From Anodontia alba (lineage: Eukaryota; Mollusca; Bivalvia; Lucinida; Lucinidae), in NCBI GenBank assembly GCA_964016985.1, contig OZ024827.1, positions 81,233,835-81,297,834 on the forward strand: a DNA stretch of 64,000 bases. Reading direction: 5' to 3'. Made by a program: the position numbers and the translations under genes. Shown here piece after piece: positions 42,285-53,199 of this stretch; position 1 is the first letter of the stretch; each line of letters starts with the position of its first letter. The notes under the pieces are model-generated. The model saw only the letters and a list, made by a program, of their open reading frames with translations, searched no databases and was not told the DNA's origin.

Positions 42285-42700
42285 TTGTAAATTTGGCACC
42301 GAGCATCTGAGCATGGGATGAAAAAAACAGTTAAAGTATTATTATGGTTCAGGATTTTCTTGTCATATCTTAAACTGGAGCCAAAACCATGGTAACTTTG
42401 GCTCCCATCACGGGACGAAGATAGAAGTTTATTTTATCAATTATCGCGGCCGAGGCTTTTCATATCATATCACAAAAATTGGAGCCGAAAACATTGTAAA
42501 GAATTTGGAACCCAGAACGGTGTTGAATAAAAAAAAATAATCCTTGCGCTGGTTTTCCTGATTATACCATCACTAGAGCGTAAAATGTGACAAATTTGGC
42601 ACCAACCATGAAAAAAAAAATGATAAGAAAATTTTAATCATAATCCTTGCTCTTGACCGCTGCTTGAGCCGAAAACGTTATCAGAAGTTTGAATATTACA
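42285..42700. repeat. Diverged tandem repeat, about 120-bp unit
   Basis: Units share ATTGTAAATTTGGCACCGAG / AACTTTGGCTCCCATC / AATTTGGAACCCAGAA / AATTTGGCACCAACCAT and a following CTTG(A/C)-ATATC segment. Non-coding; in the intron between exons 3 and 4 of the membrane-protein gene. Confidence 0.5.
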
Positions 42701-42777
42701 TGTGAATAGTCTGCCATTTTAGAATGTCGTCTGCTACTTTTGTGACTGGTGCCGACTAGATGAAACTAAAGCTCTGG

Positions 42778-42882
42778 AATAATGTACCTGATAATGTACC
42801 TGAGATTAAAGATCTTCACGAACTATGCATAATGTACCTGATAATGTACCTGAGATTAAAGAGCTTCACGAACTATGTATTT
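42778..42882 (+). repeat. 52-bp tandem duplication, possibly in a LINE scrap
   Basis: ATAATGTACCTGATAATGTA with CCTGAGATTAAAGA(T/G)CTTCACGAACTATG is present twice. The first copy translates as LWNNVPDNVPEIKDLHEL, which recalls the C-terminal WNNLP segment of LINE ORF2, but this is weak. Confidence 0.6.
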
Positions 42883-43035
42883 TGATGCTTTGATCATGAC
42901 TGGACATAAAACACATTTAAAGATTTCAAAACAGTTAACAGTGGCCATTTTGAACATTTGATAAGGTTCTAAACATTTCAAATACTTGATTTTGAAGCAA
43001 AACCAATACAGGTCTAGCAAATAAATTATTCACAT

Positions 43036-43334
43036 CATCACGAAATCATACCTATATAATTTTGACCACCATAATCCCCACTTTTATATAGTAAAACTGG
43101 GTTTACAAAAAAGGGTATACATTATTTTTTTTCTTATTTTTGCTCAAAAACATAGATTGTGGGTACTCGTTAGAACCGCCTCGCCTCGGCGAGGCGGTTC
43201 TAACGAGTATCAATAATCTATGTATTGAGCAGAAATATGAAAAATATCAGAGTTTTTCATCTGAACATTTTCAGGTTTTGGAGGTGAAATTTTATATATA
43301 CAGTGTATATTTGAATAGTCGTGTTTTCGTAATG
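43036..43334. mobile_element. Foldback element FB-A (left of an inverted pair)
   Basis: It starts CATCACGAAATCATACC, ends GTCGTGTTTTCGTAATG. The hairpin tip CCGCCTCGCCTCGGCGAGGC has an extra CGCCT. Confidence 0.85.
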
Positions 43335-43358
43335 TTAATATAGAGGTAAATTATTTCT

Positions 43359-43637
43359 CATTACGAAAACATGCCTATTCAAATATATTGAAAATTTCAC
43401 CAACAAAAACTGAAAATTTTCAGATAAAAAAAATCTGATATTTTTCTTAATTCTGCTCAAAACATAGATTGTGGGTACTCGTTAGAACCGCCTCGCCGAG
43501 GCGGTTCTAACGAGTACCCACAATTTATGTTTTGAGCAGAAATAAGAAAAATAATTTATACCCCTATAAACCCCAGTTTTACTATATAAAAGTGGGGTTT
43601 AAGGGGGTCAATATTATATAGGTATGTTTTCGTGATG
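43359..43637. mobile_element. Foldback element FB-A (right of an inverted pair)
   Basis: It starts CATTACGAAAACATGCC, ends GTATGTTTTCGTGATG. It is in the opposite orientation to the copy 24 bp to its left, with an intact hairpin. Confidence 0.9.
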
Positions 43638-44014
43638 TGGCAGCATTGTTTATTTAGGGTTTGCATATACAAATCAGGACCTGTGATGTCTTAAAGCGTC
43701 ATTAAATATACAAAGTTGTGGCACCATAAAAACAATTTTGAAATCTTCAAGTTTCTTAGTAGACTGGTTCCATTAAGAAAAACTATAAACTATAACTAAA
43801 ATTAACGACTATCGGGTGGCGGCGGATTTAGCTGATACGTAATAACGCAATTTAGATAGACATTTTCCATTAATACTAGATAATCGTAAAGCTAGATCCA
43901 CATCGCAAAGTTGTTTATTCAAGCGTAGAAACTGACCATTTTCACTGTTATGAATAGTTGTACTTCTTAGCGAACAAAATATTGGTTTATAATAAAACTG
44001 ACTAGCAAACAATA
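43638..44014. other. No gene or repeat recognised
   Basis: Intron of the membrane-protein gene; nothing supported. Confidence 0.4.
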
Positions 44015-44095
44015 CAACAGCCTCTTTGGCGCAGTGGTAACTATGTCTAGTTCGTATGCATGGGGTCTGAAGTTCGAATCCTAGCATAACTTATA
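44015..44095 (+). repeat. tRNA-like sequence (pseudogene or SINE head)
   Basis: TTTGGCGCAGTGGTAACTAT (A box) and CTGAAGTTCGAATCCTAGC (B box) are spaced as in a tRNA. The anticodon stem TCTAG...GCATGG does not pair, so a functional tRNA is unlikely. Confidence 0.55.
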
Positions 44096-45244
44096 GTTTT
44101 TGCTTTCGTTGTTTAGCTTTTGTTTTCGTTTTCAATAGATCCTGTTCTTATTGACATCATTTCTATCTATCATTGTGGACTTGTTTACTTTTTTGAAATT
44201 TTAGGACACAGTATATTTTGACGACAAGTAATGAGGCTGTGCGGAGGCGAAACTTATTTTCTTTTATTGCAATGGTGCTGCATGGCATTCGAAATGTCAC
44301 ATTGGTTCTGTTGGGTCACCAGCATTTGATCGTCATAGTCGAAGCCAAATTACCGATGAGTATCCCATAACAACCTGGACGGTCTAGATATGTCTGTTTC
44401 AACACACAGCCTGATAAGTTTTCGCTGTTTTTTGAGCGAAGCGCACGGCCAGTCTTGTTGAACATTGATTATTGCCCGAAAACCATGCATATTTATATCC
44501 AGTGGCTGAAGAGTTCAATGAAAAGGATGACAGGCGGTTTGTATACTTTGAAAAAAAAAAAATCTTTTGTAACGGCAATGTTTGCTTTGCGGTTTGTTCA
44601 GGACTTTTCCAGTTTGCGTCTTACCTCTTCGACTGCATTGCTCGTGATAAAACGAACCTCATAGTCCGTCCGTCCGTCCGTCCGTCCGTCTCTCTCTCTC
44701 TCTCTCTTAAGCACCTTAGTTTGCTGATGTAATTTAAATGCTGCATAATGACGCAGAAAATTATTCATGTAAGCCTTGATTACCATATAAGCTCTTGCTT
44801 TCCTTACAAACCAGCACCATAAGCGTTTTAACTGGATTTGCTGTTCATCAGTGAACTTTATCTGGTGAAGGTGGTGATAAAGGTACCTCCAAACAGCGCG
44901 CGTTTACAAGTAAACAGGCCTCGTGGCGACGGACTGTGGCGCGTCAGAAAAGTTAAAACTGAAATTTATTTTCAAGAAAAGCACAGGTGTCCCCTCAAGG
45001 TTTGTGTCACTGAATGTGTCTTATTTGAAAGAAAAAAAGTGTATTAATGATTATGGGAAGGTGATCTAAACGTTTTACGGAGACATTAAACCTTTTGTGA
45101 AGCGAAAGGGTTGGGTATGCTCCAGGCAATCCCTTTGGAACCAAAGAATCTTGTCACTAATGTGCTTTTTGTTTTAAAAAGAATCAAGAATACATATGGT
45201 TTATAGGTGGTTGGTCTGAAAAAGTATCAAGATTGAAAGCATTT
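44096..45244. other. Intron sequence with a (GTCC)n(TC)n run
   Basis: Microsatellite at about 44662-44707 (GTCCGTCCGTCCGTCCGTCC then TC repeats). The rest shows no gene. Confidence 0.5.
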
Positions 45245-45354
45245 TACTAAGAGAAGGTGTGGGACATGCACGCGAAGTATCCCTGGGAATCCGAGATGCA
45301 TGTTCTTCTCGTGCCGGGCATAGCCTTTGTTAGCCAGGAGGTTATATCCACCTC

Positions 45355-45425
45355 AACATTGCAGACACATATATGTCCGCCCACGCCAGGATTCGAATCC
45401 ACGACTGCCGGATAGGATTCAATGC
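45355..45425 (-). repeat. tRNA-like B-box sequence (minus strand)
   Basis: On the minus strand GTGGATTCGAATCCTGGCGT resembles a T arm/B box; a clear A box is missing. It is probably a SINE relic within 45245-45430. Confidence 0.35.
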
Positions 45426-45589
45426 ATCTTATCGTAAGCAACAAGAATATATATGGTTTCTTGATGGTATTCTGAACCATTTGTAAGTTATAGTTCACAA
45501 CTAGGCTTTTCCAAAACGAAATTCCATGTGAAAAATTTAAAATAATTAAGCATGTTTCACATCAGGCGTACGATTGTTTGCCGTACGAT

Positions 45590-46110
45590 TTCCTGATATG
45601 TATTTGATATCGCAAGGCAGCCTCACAATGCCCGTTGTTTCAGTTATAGTACGATGTTAGCAGCTTCAACGTCCGAAATTGCAAACAATTTCTACGACAG
45701 TCGCAAGATGGCCGTAGGACTGTCGTGCAAATTTACAAAACTGTCGCAAGGCTGTCGTAAGAATTCTTGCAGTCATCCGTACGATAAAGAAAAAAATGTA
45801 AGGCTGTCGCACGAATGCCTTACCATGTTCGTGCGTTCATCGTGCGAAAAAGGCCAGTATCCAAAATCTTTGAAAATCGTGCGAAATCATATGTCAACCC
45901 TTTGTTTGTCTTGAGGCGGTCTTACGGCAGCCCTACAGCGTGCAAAAATTGCCAAAAATCGTAGAAATAATGTGTATGTTGAAAATTTGACGTACGATGC
46001 TGCGACAACCGTCAGACGCTGCAAATTCGTAGGACTGTCCTGCGGCTATCGCACGAACTTCTGCGATTTTTGCCAAAAGGATAACCGTAGCTAGCCGTAT
46101 TAAATACTAT
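45590..46110. repeat. Self-similar repeat of TGTCGTACGA-type units
   Basis: Many variants of GACTGTCGTGCAAAT, GGCTGTCGCACGAAT and TCGTACGATT alternate with their complements across about 500 bp. It looks like a decayed palindromic array. Confidence 0.55.
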
Positions 46111-46784
46111 CAGACGACGTGCAGAACTCTGGTTTGCCTACTGTTGGAGTTAGGGTCTTATGAGCTTAGTAAAGCCTGAATAATTTTGTATGTACTATAA
46201 GAATGCCTTTTTATAGAAGATATATTACGTATGTTCACTTGCAGGAAGTACAAGATATTACACGCGCATATGTACGAACAGACGGATGGACAGGAGTAAA
46301 CCTTGATGCATTCGCGCTTTTCTTCGAGTTGGATTGTTACATAAATTTTAATCATCTCTGTAACTCTCGTTTTTAGAAAATAAAGTAAACCAATCAAACG
46401 TATGAACCGCCACCATTGTCATACACATTTAAACATCAAATTATAAAATAAAAAGTTTTCTTAAAATGACTGTGTTGTTAAATAATTAAAAAAAAAAGGT
46501 AAACGCACTCTTTAAAATCCCTTGCGAATGCACATTTCATTACGAGGATCGTGACACTGCTTAGTCTCTTTGCGATATAGACAGAAGATGGATGCATAAA
46601 CTGGCACTATGGGAAACTTAAAACCATTTCAGAACATGTGACTCTGGCAGTAGATGTGCATTTGTGTGTGTTTATGTGGGACGGAAGGGGTATGAAAGTA
46701 TTCAGAAATTCTCAAAAGAGGCATGCAGATGCTTTTGAAGCAAAATGTCGATCTTGATACTAAAGGAAAACAAGAATAAGATGT
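46111..46784. other. No gene or repeat recognised
   Basis: Intron sequence; nothing supported. Confidence 0.4.
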
Positions 46785-46915
46785 TGTTTTGTTTGTTTTG
46801 ATGAGGTTTTACGTCCCCGTCAACACAATTTAGGTCATTTAGGAGACGGTCGGTGACCCTTACCACACTGTTCCTGGATAAGCTTCCTAGCCGTTCACCA
46901 GTACTAAGTGCCCAA
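46785..46915 (-). mobile_element. SINE 3' part, minus orientation
   Basis: TTGATGAGGTTTTACGTCCC, TTACCACACTGTTCCTGG and AAGCTTCCTAGCCGTTCACC are the complement of 47690-47815. The tail matches the 3' end of the SINE at 6376-6670. Confidence 0.65.
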
Positions 46916-47689
46916 ATTTATGTGTGTCCGTTCTTCAGAGTCCGTCTCACCGTCCGCGAAACTCGCGTCGCAAGAATAGTACTCGTGGGTACAGCTCGCG
47001 GCATAAGAAAATCTACCGTGCGTTCCGATAGTATGTATATCTACTCTGCCCGAAGAATGGCGACTGCTGTTTGGTTAGTTTTGTTTCACACATGTCTAAA
47101 AACGATGGCCGAATAGTAATGCTTTGAACAAGTTTAACTTTAAAAATCTTCTATCGAGCGCAGAGTTTGGCTTCTCTCTCATCATATTCGAATCCGGAAA
47201 ATACCCGAAATCCAGTGATGTAGTTTCAATAGCAGACGGTAAAGACTCCCGATAAAACAAATGTTTGCTAATGAACTGGTGGATATTACTCATCGTACCA
47301 CTGAAAATATCTATACATGCTATTTGTTTTAAAAGTTTGCAATGAATGCAAAAGTTTGCAAATTCAATTTTCACTTCAGTCGCTTATCATGATCGGATGA
47401 TAACAATGTTTGGCCCTCTAAATCATTTTTCTATTGAAGCTGAGATTTGAAGACAGGATTTTCAAATCGGTGGTCTGGTTCCGAGGTCGATTTGAACTGG
47501 TAACCAGCTCAGGAAAAGTAGGCGGGGCTTAGCCTAGGTAGGTTTGCTATCTATAAGGGTCATAAAACTGAAAAGGATTTATTATGTCTATTGAAACCAA
47601 TCAGGAATTGTGTCTATTCACAAGGTAAGTATTAAACTGATAAGACTTAAACGTGGTAGGATGCAGTACATGTATTAGTCTGTACTTGT
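46916..47689. other. No gene supported
   Basis: A plus-strand frame at 47055-47116 reads MATAVWLVLFHTCLKTMAE before a stop; it resembles a signal peptide by chance level and no partner exon is seen. Confidence 0.3.
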
Positions 47690-47815
47690 AAGATCAAGTA
47701 CGGCAGCTGTCGATGGCTGACAGAAAACGGGCACTTAGTATTGGTGAACGGCTAGGAAGCTTTCCCTGAAAGGTGTGGTTAGGGTCGCGTAAAACCTCAG
47801 CAAAACAAAAACAAA
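47690..47815 (+). mobile_element. SINE 3' part, plus orientation
   Basis: GGTGAACGGCTAGGAAGCTT, GGTGTGGTTAGGGTCGCGTA and AAACCTCAGCAAAAC; inverted relative to the copy at 46785. Confidence 0.65.
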
Positions 47816-47971
47816 GAATACTTGTAAGAACCGCTTCGGTAGCCTCGGTGAGTTTTGAGCAGATATAAAAAAACAATATAGCAAATCAAATCTTCATCCG
47901 ATTTTTTTTATTTTAACAACCATAAAATTCCTGTGTCAGTAATGGAAAAGTAGAAAAGAAAAAAAAATGTG

Positions 47972-48050
47972 TATCGTGTGGGATTCGAACCAGCCACCCA
48001 TGACGCTGAAGTCCAGCGTGCTAACCATTATACCACAGAGACTATAATTT
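47972..48050 (-). repeat. tRNA-like sequence, probably a pseudogene
   Basis: On the minus strand: GTGGTATAATGGTTAGCACG (A box and D arm), a stem ACGCT/AGCGT, GGCTGGTTCGAATCCCACAC (B box) and a downstream T run. The D arm looks real, but the T stem mispairs and the anticodon loop lacks the normal U33 context. Confidence 0.5.
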
Positions 48051-48291
48051 CTGTAAAGTTTATAAAAGGTTATACCCATTTGTTTGAATTATAGGCAGTT
48101 GTACATAATTCTAAACAGTGATTTATAGTTTACAGTTTAAGTCGATAGTTTATAGTTTGGTGCTTAATGGTACTAGTCCAGTTATCGCCCGAATTTGATC
48201 AAATTTGCATTACAACGTATGTTATACCAAGGCTTATTACATCAAGTACATTCCTTGGCAGTGTTGCTTTTTCTCTTTCGTTTGTGTATAC

Positions 48292-48465
48292 CTAGGTTTT
48301 GCGATGCCTGCGTAGAATGTTCTTACATCAACTTTGGGTAGGCCTGTGTATCTTGGCATGATTCTCTTCTGCTGGGATATCCTTGACGAATAATCGTGTT
48401 CTTCGTGTAAATCGTATCCAGGATTGTAATAGACTTCTTCTTTTTCATGTCTACTGTGCTGTGGT
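48292..48465 (-). CDS. Unrecognised single-pass membrane protein, exon 3 (cytoplasmic tail)
   Basis: Acceptor ATCCTTTTCAG and donor CCTAG/GTATAC bound 174 bp. The first base finishes the Arg codon of exon 2; the exon ends in phase 2, which fits exon 4. Residues 62-118 read PQHSRHEKEEVYYNPGYDLH and later RIMPRYTGLPKVDVRTFYAG. NPGY (residues 75-78) after an acidic Tyr stretch is an NPxY-type motif of the kind bound by PTB domains or endocytic adaptors. The region is basic, with several other Tyr (YSSRI, RYTGL, FYAGI). No catalytic domain is present. Confidence 0.75.
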
Positions 48466-48775
48466 CTGAAAAGGATCAATTTTCTTGCACACCAGATACG
48501 AGTAAGAAAATCCTGGATTCAACCCTTGGATATAGTTCTTATCCTACCCAGGTTATCCTACCCAGGATAAGATAAAAATCGAGAATTCCCATGTGTTTGA
48601 TATGCACTGGTTGTAATGGAGGTCACGTACCCCTCGATAAGGTTTACGCCACAGAACGTAATGACGTCATTAAACACCACAGTAATGTCATCACAATATG
48701 GCGGACGTCAGCAATCGAAGTGACTGCAATATTAAAAAAATCTACGTTCAGAAATTAAAGGTGTGCAAGAAAAAG
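48466..48775. other. Intron sequence with short CCTACCCAGG tandem
   Basis: TTATCCTACCCAGG occurs twice in a row near 48540-48565, followed by its complement CCTGGATAAG-type phrase. No exon. Confidence 0.5.
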
Positions 48776-48906
48776 AATCTATCATGGGTGTGAGGGATAG
48801 ATAGAAAAACCCGTCTCTCGCGATCACAGTTTCGCATCACTCGTAGAGCCTGACAGTGATCCTCGGGACAGATTATTCTATCTAGCCCTCACAGCAATGA
48901 TAGATC
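48776..48906. repeat. Foldback repeat with ATCTATCATGGGTGTGAGGG arm
   Basis: AATCTATCATGGGTGTGAGG with GATAGATAGAA faces TTCTATCTAGCCCTCACAGC with AATGATAGAT; the inner part GATCACAGTTTCGCATCACT also pairs. Confidence 0.8.
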
Positions 48907-48959
48907 CTTATAACCTTGTATAACCTAAATACTGAGAAAAAGATCTGATCTCCTTGCCA

Positions 48960-49115
48960 CAGTTGTCCGAAAATTTGAACGAGTCCATTTTACTACCTGT
49001 TGTCTGCTGGATGACTTACAAACAGTGTGTACCAAGATCAGACGACGCGTACTGCGGCGTCTGATCTTGGTATACACTGTTTGTTCAGGCCCTTTTGTCC
49101 CAATATCTGCTGTAA
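48960..49115. mobile_element. Tc-K type MITE, partial
   Basis: CAAACAGTGTGTACCAAGAT with CAGACGACGCG faces GCGGCGTCTGATCTTGGTAT; the flanks CTGCTGGATGACTTA and CAGGCCCTTTTGTCC match Tc-K interiors. Confidence 0.6.
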
Positions 49116-49732
<617 letters not shown>

Positions 49733-49815
49733 TTTTCAAGTTGTTGTTTTTTTTCTTTTAGAATCCAATTCAAGTAAATTAAACAGAACAGTCATTAATA
49801 ACAAAACAATACTAC

Positions 49816-49939
49816 CTTCTAAAGCAACACAACATGGCCACCGATATTAAACCACCGAAGAGAAGAATTCCAAAGATGGTCGTAGTCCATACTAATGCAG
49901 GACGGACATCCCAGTTCTGGTTGTAATCAAACGGCGATG
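49816..49939 (-). CDS. Unrecognised single-pass membrane protein, exon 2 (membrane helix)
   Basis: Acceptor GATTGTTACAG and donor TTAGAAG/GTAGTA bound 124 bp; it enters needing one base from exon 1 and leaves in phase 2. Residues 21-60 read SPFDYNQNWDVRP and then LVWTTTIFGILLFGGLISVA followed by MLCCFRR: about 24 hydrophobic residues ending in two Cys and basic residues, a typical stop-transfer helix with possible palmitoylation sites. The ectodomain left after signal cleavage would be only about 15 residues. Confidence 0.78.
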
Positions 49940-50204
49940 CTGTAACAATCAAGAACAAAAGTGAGTCGCGCTATTATTAAGCTGCGCTATAAGAAAACCG
50001 CGCTTTGTGAATCGCGCTATAAGTGAGCCGCGCAATAAGTAAGCCACACTATAAGTGTCCAACTATAATTGAGTCACGATATAACAAAACGGCGCTATGA
50101 GTCGTGCTATAAGTGAGACACGCTATTAGAAAACCACGCTATAAGTAAGTCGCGGTATAAGTAAGCCGCGCTCTAAAGGTGTCACACTATGAGTAAAGGT
50201 ATCT

Positions 50205-51135
50205 TCGGATTGAAAGCAGTTTGGGGGAATGGGTACACTTTCAGGGGAGATACCCCTGTCATATTTTTTTGTCTCTTCGGTTAAAGGGATCTACTCTGAA
50301 AGAAAAGAATTTGCTCCCGCGGTGAACTATTTCTTTCGTTTTATGGTTGACCCCTTTTTTTGAAGGGGTTTGACGGCAGTTCGGGCCTCAGACTCAATGA
50401 CGGCCTCTTCATAAAACTTTAACCAGAGGGTTGGGGCTTGACGATATGTCTTTGGCTTGGCCCGTCGTGGTTCAACTATTCGTTTTCATTTACTCTGGCA
50501 TACAGTAGAATTAGCCATGAGTACTCGTCTTTGTTTATTATAGTGATTAATTTGATTTTTATGTTTTTGCTTTGATGCATTGACTGAGTTGGGAGCCTCT
50601 ATGCGAACCGAATTTTTATGTATTTCTGTATTAAGAGTAGAATCGGAACCCAGGGTGAAGTTGGCTAGCTGTAAAAGTGCTTTAACACCCCCGCCCCCAC
50701 CCCCCGGTGGTTTACTCTACTGACCGTTTTAAGGCGGTGGTCCCGGTGTTAGTCTTACTCTTGGTTGCTTTGTGGTTTATTCTAGGAGGCGATTTGTTTT
50801 ATGTCTTACCTTGTGTCATTTTGTTCTTGTGTTTTTCAGTCCTTCTAGTATTGCGATTACCTCGCTTGGGGAAGCGAGAGCTAATCTTAGTGCTTTTCGT
50901 ACGTTTGTTCGATTTGTGCGTCGGTTTCCTCTTCCTCTTGGTGTCTGGGAAGGGCTGCGGTTTGTGATTGTGACACTCCCTGGACTTTTCTCTTACTTTT
51001 TTTTTTTTTTTTTTTTTTTTTTGATGTACAAGAAATTATGCACAAGAAATTAAACTGGAAATAACAAAAGTTGTCTCGCTTGTAAGAATGATAGAAATTA
51101 ACTTAACTGAGTGTATTCAGTCCCCTTAAGATCGA
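50205..51135. mobile_element. TTAA-B element split by a 650-bp insertion
   Basis: Left part GGGTACACTTTCAGGGGAGA and core GGGATCTACTCTGAAAGAAA up to about 50370; right part GGAAATAACAAAAGTTGTCT to TGTATTCAGTCCCCTTAA from about 51056. Between them lies foreign sequence ending in a T run. Confidence 0.7.
50376..51023. mobile_element. Insertion ending in poly-T, type unknown
   Basis: It interrupts the TTAA-B element and ends in about 23 T (51000-51023), as a minus-strand poly-A retro-insert or a plus-strand poly-T element would. The overlapping hydrophobic open frames (50707-51053) have no recognised domain and are T-rich by composition. Confidence 0.45.
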
Positions 51136-51705
51136 CGTCAGCTGATGATGGTAATGGTTTGGCGTTTAACATCTATTTCATCATTTTCTAAATTATATCT
51201 AGACGACGGAAGGGTTATAATGAAAGGCTCTGTGCTATGAAGCACCGTACAGCCAGGAAACGAATTCCACATCCAGTGGGATTCGATGTCAGGAGCGCTA
51301 ATTACATTGCCAGCCGGACGCTTCTCATCTTCAGCTTACAAAGCAGGTCAGTTTCAAGGGTCTTTGCCATTCATCGATATATTCTACAGTATCCATCGAT
51401 TCTGTAAGCGGGCAGCGAATGCCTGCATCAGTATGCGCGATCGCGCAGTCTGATCTGGGCCTTTGCTGTCGGCATATGTACTGAAGACACATTTTCCCAT
51501 GGAGAAACTCAAGTCAAATTAACGTTGAACCGTCTTCATGTAGACTGGACACAACGTAGATAGATAGAAAATAATAGATTAAAAGTTATTATACATTACT
51601 AGACAATCATAAAATTAATATAAAAGAAAATACAAACAACTACGCGGAACGCCATGTCTCATCTGAAAGTGTAATGGTACAGTGTAATTTGCCTAGGATG
51701 CCTCG
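51136..51705. other. Intron sequence with GCGGGCAGCGAATGCC phrases
   Basis: The stretch 51395-51485 has the GATCTGGGCCTTTGCTGTC phrase of the repeat at 32015. No exon is seen on the minus strand that could insert into the phase 1 junction of the gene. Confidence 0.4.
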
Positions 51706-51935
51706 TTAACCTATTTAAGCCTAGCGTCCCATGAAAGGGACATTGGCAAACAGTGCAGACCCAGATCAGACGTCGCCGAACGCTGCGTCTGATCTGGGTC
51801 TACACCGTTTGCATTCAGTACATATTTTTATACAAAACATAATCATAATAAAAAGTAGCCAGACACCCCTTATATATGAAATGGACCTGTCCAAAGAGTT
51901 AAGGTAGAAGAGTTCACTCGGCATATATGGGTTAA
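51706..51935. mobile_element. piggyBac-like MITE (family TTAA-C)
   Basis: It starts TTAACCTATTTAAGCCTAGC, ends CGGCATATATGGGTTAA. The core is CAGACCCAGATCAGACGTCG / GCTGCGTCTGATCTGGGTCT. Confidence 0.88.
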
Positions 51936-52239
51936 TCTAAGATGACAAATAATATCTCAAAGAGAGAACACCCTAAGCTGAAAGTATATCCCTTCCCTTT
52001 CAACAGGGGAACACTGAAGCGAAAAATATCTAGCCACAACCATTGAATGACATGTGCTACATGCACCAAGGACGATAATAACATGCTAGATCGAGGTACC
52101 TTGTAACGAAAACCAGAGTATAGACAAAATAAAAATAAAATAACAAAAAGAAGAAACCTGAAACATGAATTTCTATTATTCTATGTTAGGACAATAATTT
52201 ATATCAAAATGAAGACCAATATACTAGCAAAAGATTTAC

Positions 52240-52297
52240 CTTGCACATCGCATGAAATAAATACGACAAGCAGTCCAAATATTACGAATAAATGCAT
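52240..52297 (-). CDS. Unrecognised single-pass membrane protein, exon 1 (signal peptide)
   Basis: ATG at 52297 with the preceding bases CAA; it reads MHLFVIFGLLVVFISCDVQ, a signal peptide ending in SCDVQ-A. Donor CAAG/GTAAAT, phase 1. Joined with exons 2-4 (49816-49939, 48292-48465, 41598-41877) it gives a complete 636-nt coding region, 211 residues: signal 1-19, ectodomain to about 33, membrane helix about 34-58, cytoplasmic tail to 211 with NPGY and NPIY. All four junctions are GT-AG and keep one frame with no stop. I do not recognise the family; the layout suggests a small adaptor or trafficking receptor, by inference only. An alternative is that extra ectodomain exons in phase 1-1 exist and were missed. 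Confidence 0.72.
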
Positions 52298-52500
52298 TTG
52301 AAAAAATACATGTGCAGTAAAATATTTCTATGTTGGGCGTTGCTTCTCTCTGAATAAGTGAAGAAAAGATTACCATTCGATGTTCAAAATGAGAAAAAGG
52401 CCTTTATGCTGGACTGGAACAGCTATTCTATCAGCGCATTCTCTGTACTTTGAAATTTTCTGTCTTTCGAAGGTAACGAAGACTCAGAGCAGGCTACGCG

Positions 52501-52560
52501 AATACGCAGCCTGGTCTTCGTTGCCCGCAGATGCGGGCAACGAAGACCAGGCTGCGTATT
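52501..52560. repeat. Perfect 29-bp-arm hairpin
   Basis: AATACGCAGCCTGGTCTTCG with TTGCCCGCA is followed by GA and then the exact complement. It lies 204 bp upstream of the membrane-protein ATG. Confidence 0.95.
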
Positions 52561-52640
52561 CACGTATTCACGTATATGTATTCACGTATTCACGTATATG
52601 TATTCACGTATTCACGTATTCGCATATATGTATTTTTTCT
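52557..52640. repeat. Tandem repeat of ATTCACGTATTCACGTATATGT
   Basis: Units of 8-16 bp (TATTCACG, TATATG) repeat about nine times directly after the hairpin. Confidence 0.85.
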
Positions 52641-53199
52641 CACGATACGCATGCTTGTAACCTGAAGCGAATAACTGCGCGAAAGACTGTGTATGTCTAT
52701 ATGCGTAGAAAAAAAAGATACAGGCCTGCTAAATTTTCGTGCTCACAGTCTGGTCAGGATGTTTGCTATTCGATGTATAAATTCAGCTCACATTCTATGC
52801 AGGTATGGAACGAGGTCGCGAAAGCAGGAGAACACTTGTAATTCACATATGGGGAAAGTGGCCATTTCCCGCAATAAGCCCTGTATATTTTATTTGGCCA
52901 TTGTCGCACAAAAATGGCACTTACATATGCGAACAGCAAAGGCCTTGCTGAGCCTAGGCATTCTTGTGATTAGAGCAGGGCATTTACTTTTCGCCAGTAG
53001 CTTCTATAAGAAATCTCAGCTGCTTATGATCGGGTAGGATTTCACGGATGCGCAGGTTTCTCTTGATCTATGCGTTTCACATATAATCTAAGAATAATTA
53101 CCAAATGGAGTGGCATATTTGGTATGAAGAAAGCATACAAAACCATGAAACATGCCTAAAGACTGATACTGCATCTCTAGAATACAAATGAATAAACAA

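Larger units (their letters stand above)
52298..53199. other. Upstream of the membrane-protein gene; hairpin and short tandem repeats
   Basis: Contains a perfect 29-bp-arm hairpin (52501-52560) and ATTCACGT(ATA)TGT-type tandem units (52557-52640). GCGAACAGCAAAGGCC phrases near 52930 belong to the repeat at 32015. No promoter element is identified. Confidence 0.5.

Noticed and set aside
47055..47116. Possible signal-peptide exon MATAVWLVLFHTCLKTMAE on the plus strand
   Set aside because: No convincing downstream exon in matching phase and no conserved domain; it can arise by chance.
47972..48050. Functional tRNA gene
   Set aside because: The D arm and B box look right but the T stem mispairs and the anticodon loop lacks the normal context.
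50707..51053. Two hydrophobic frames resembling membrane proteins
   Set aside because: T-rich composition and position inside an insertion ending in poly-T explain the hydrophobicity; no family is recognised.
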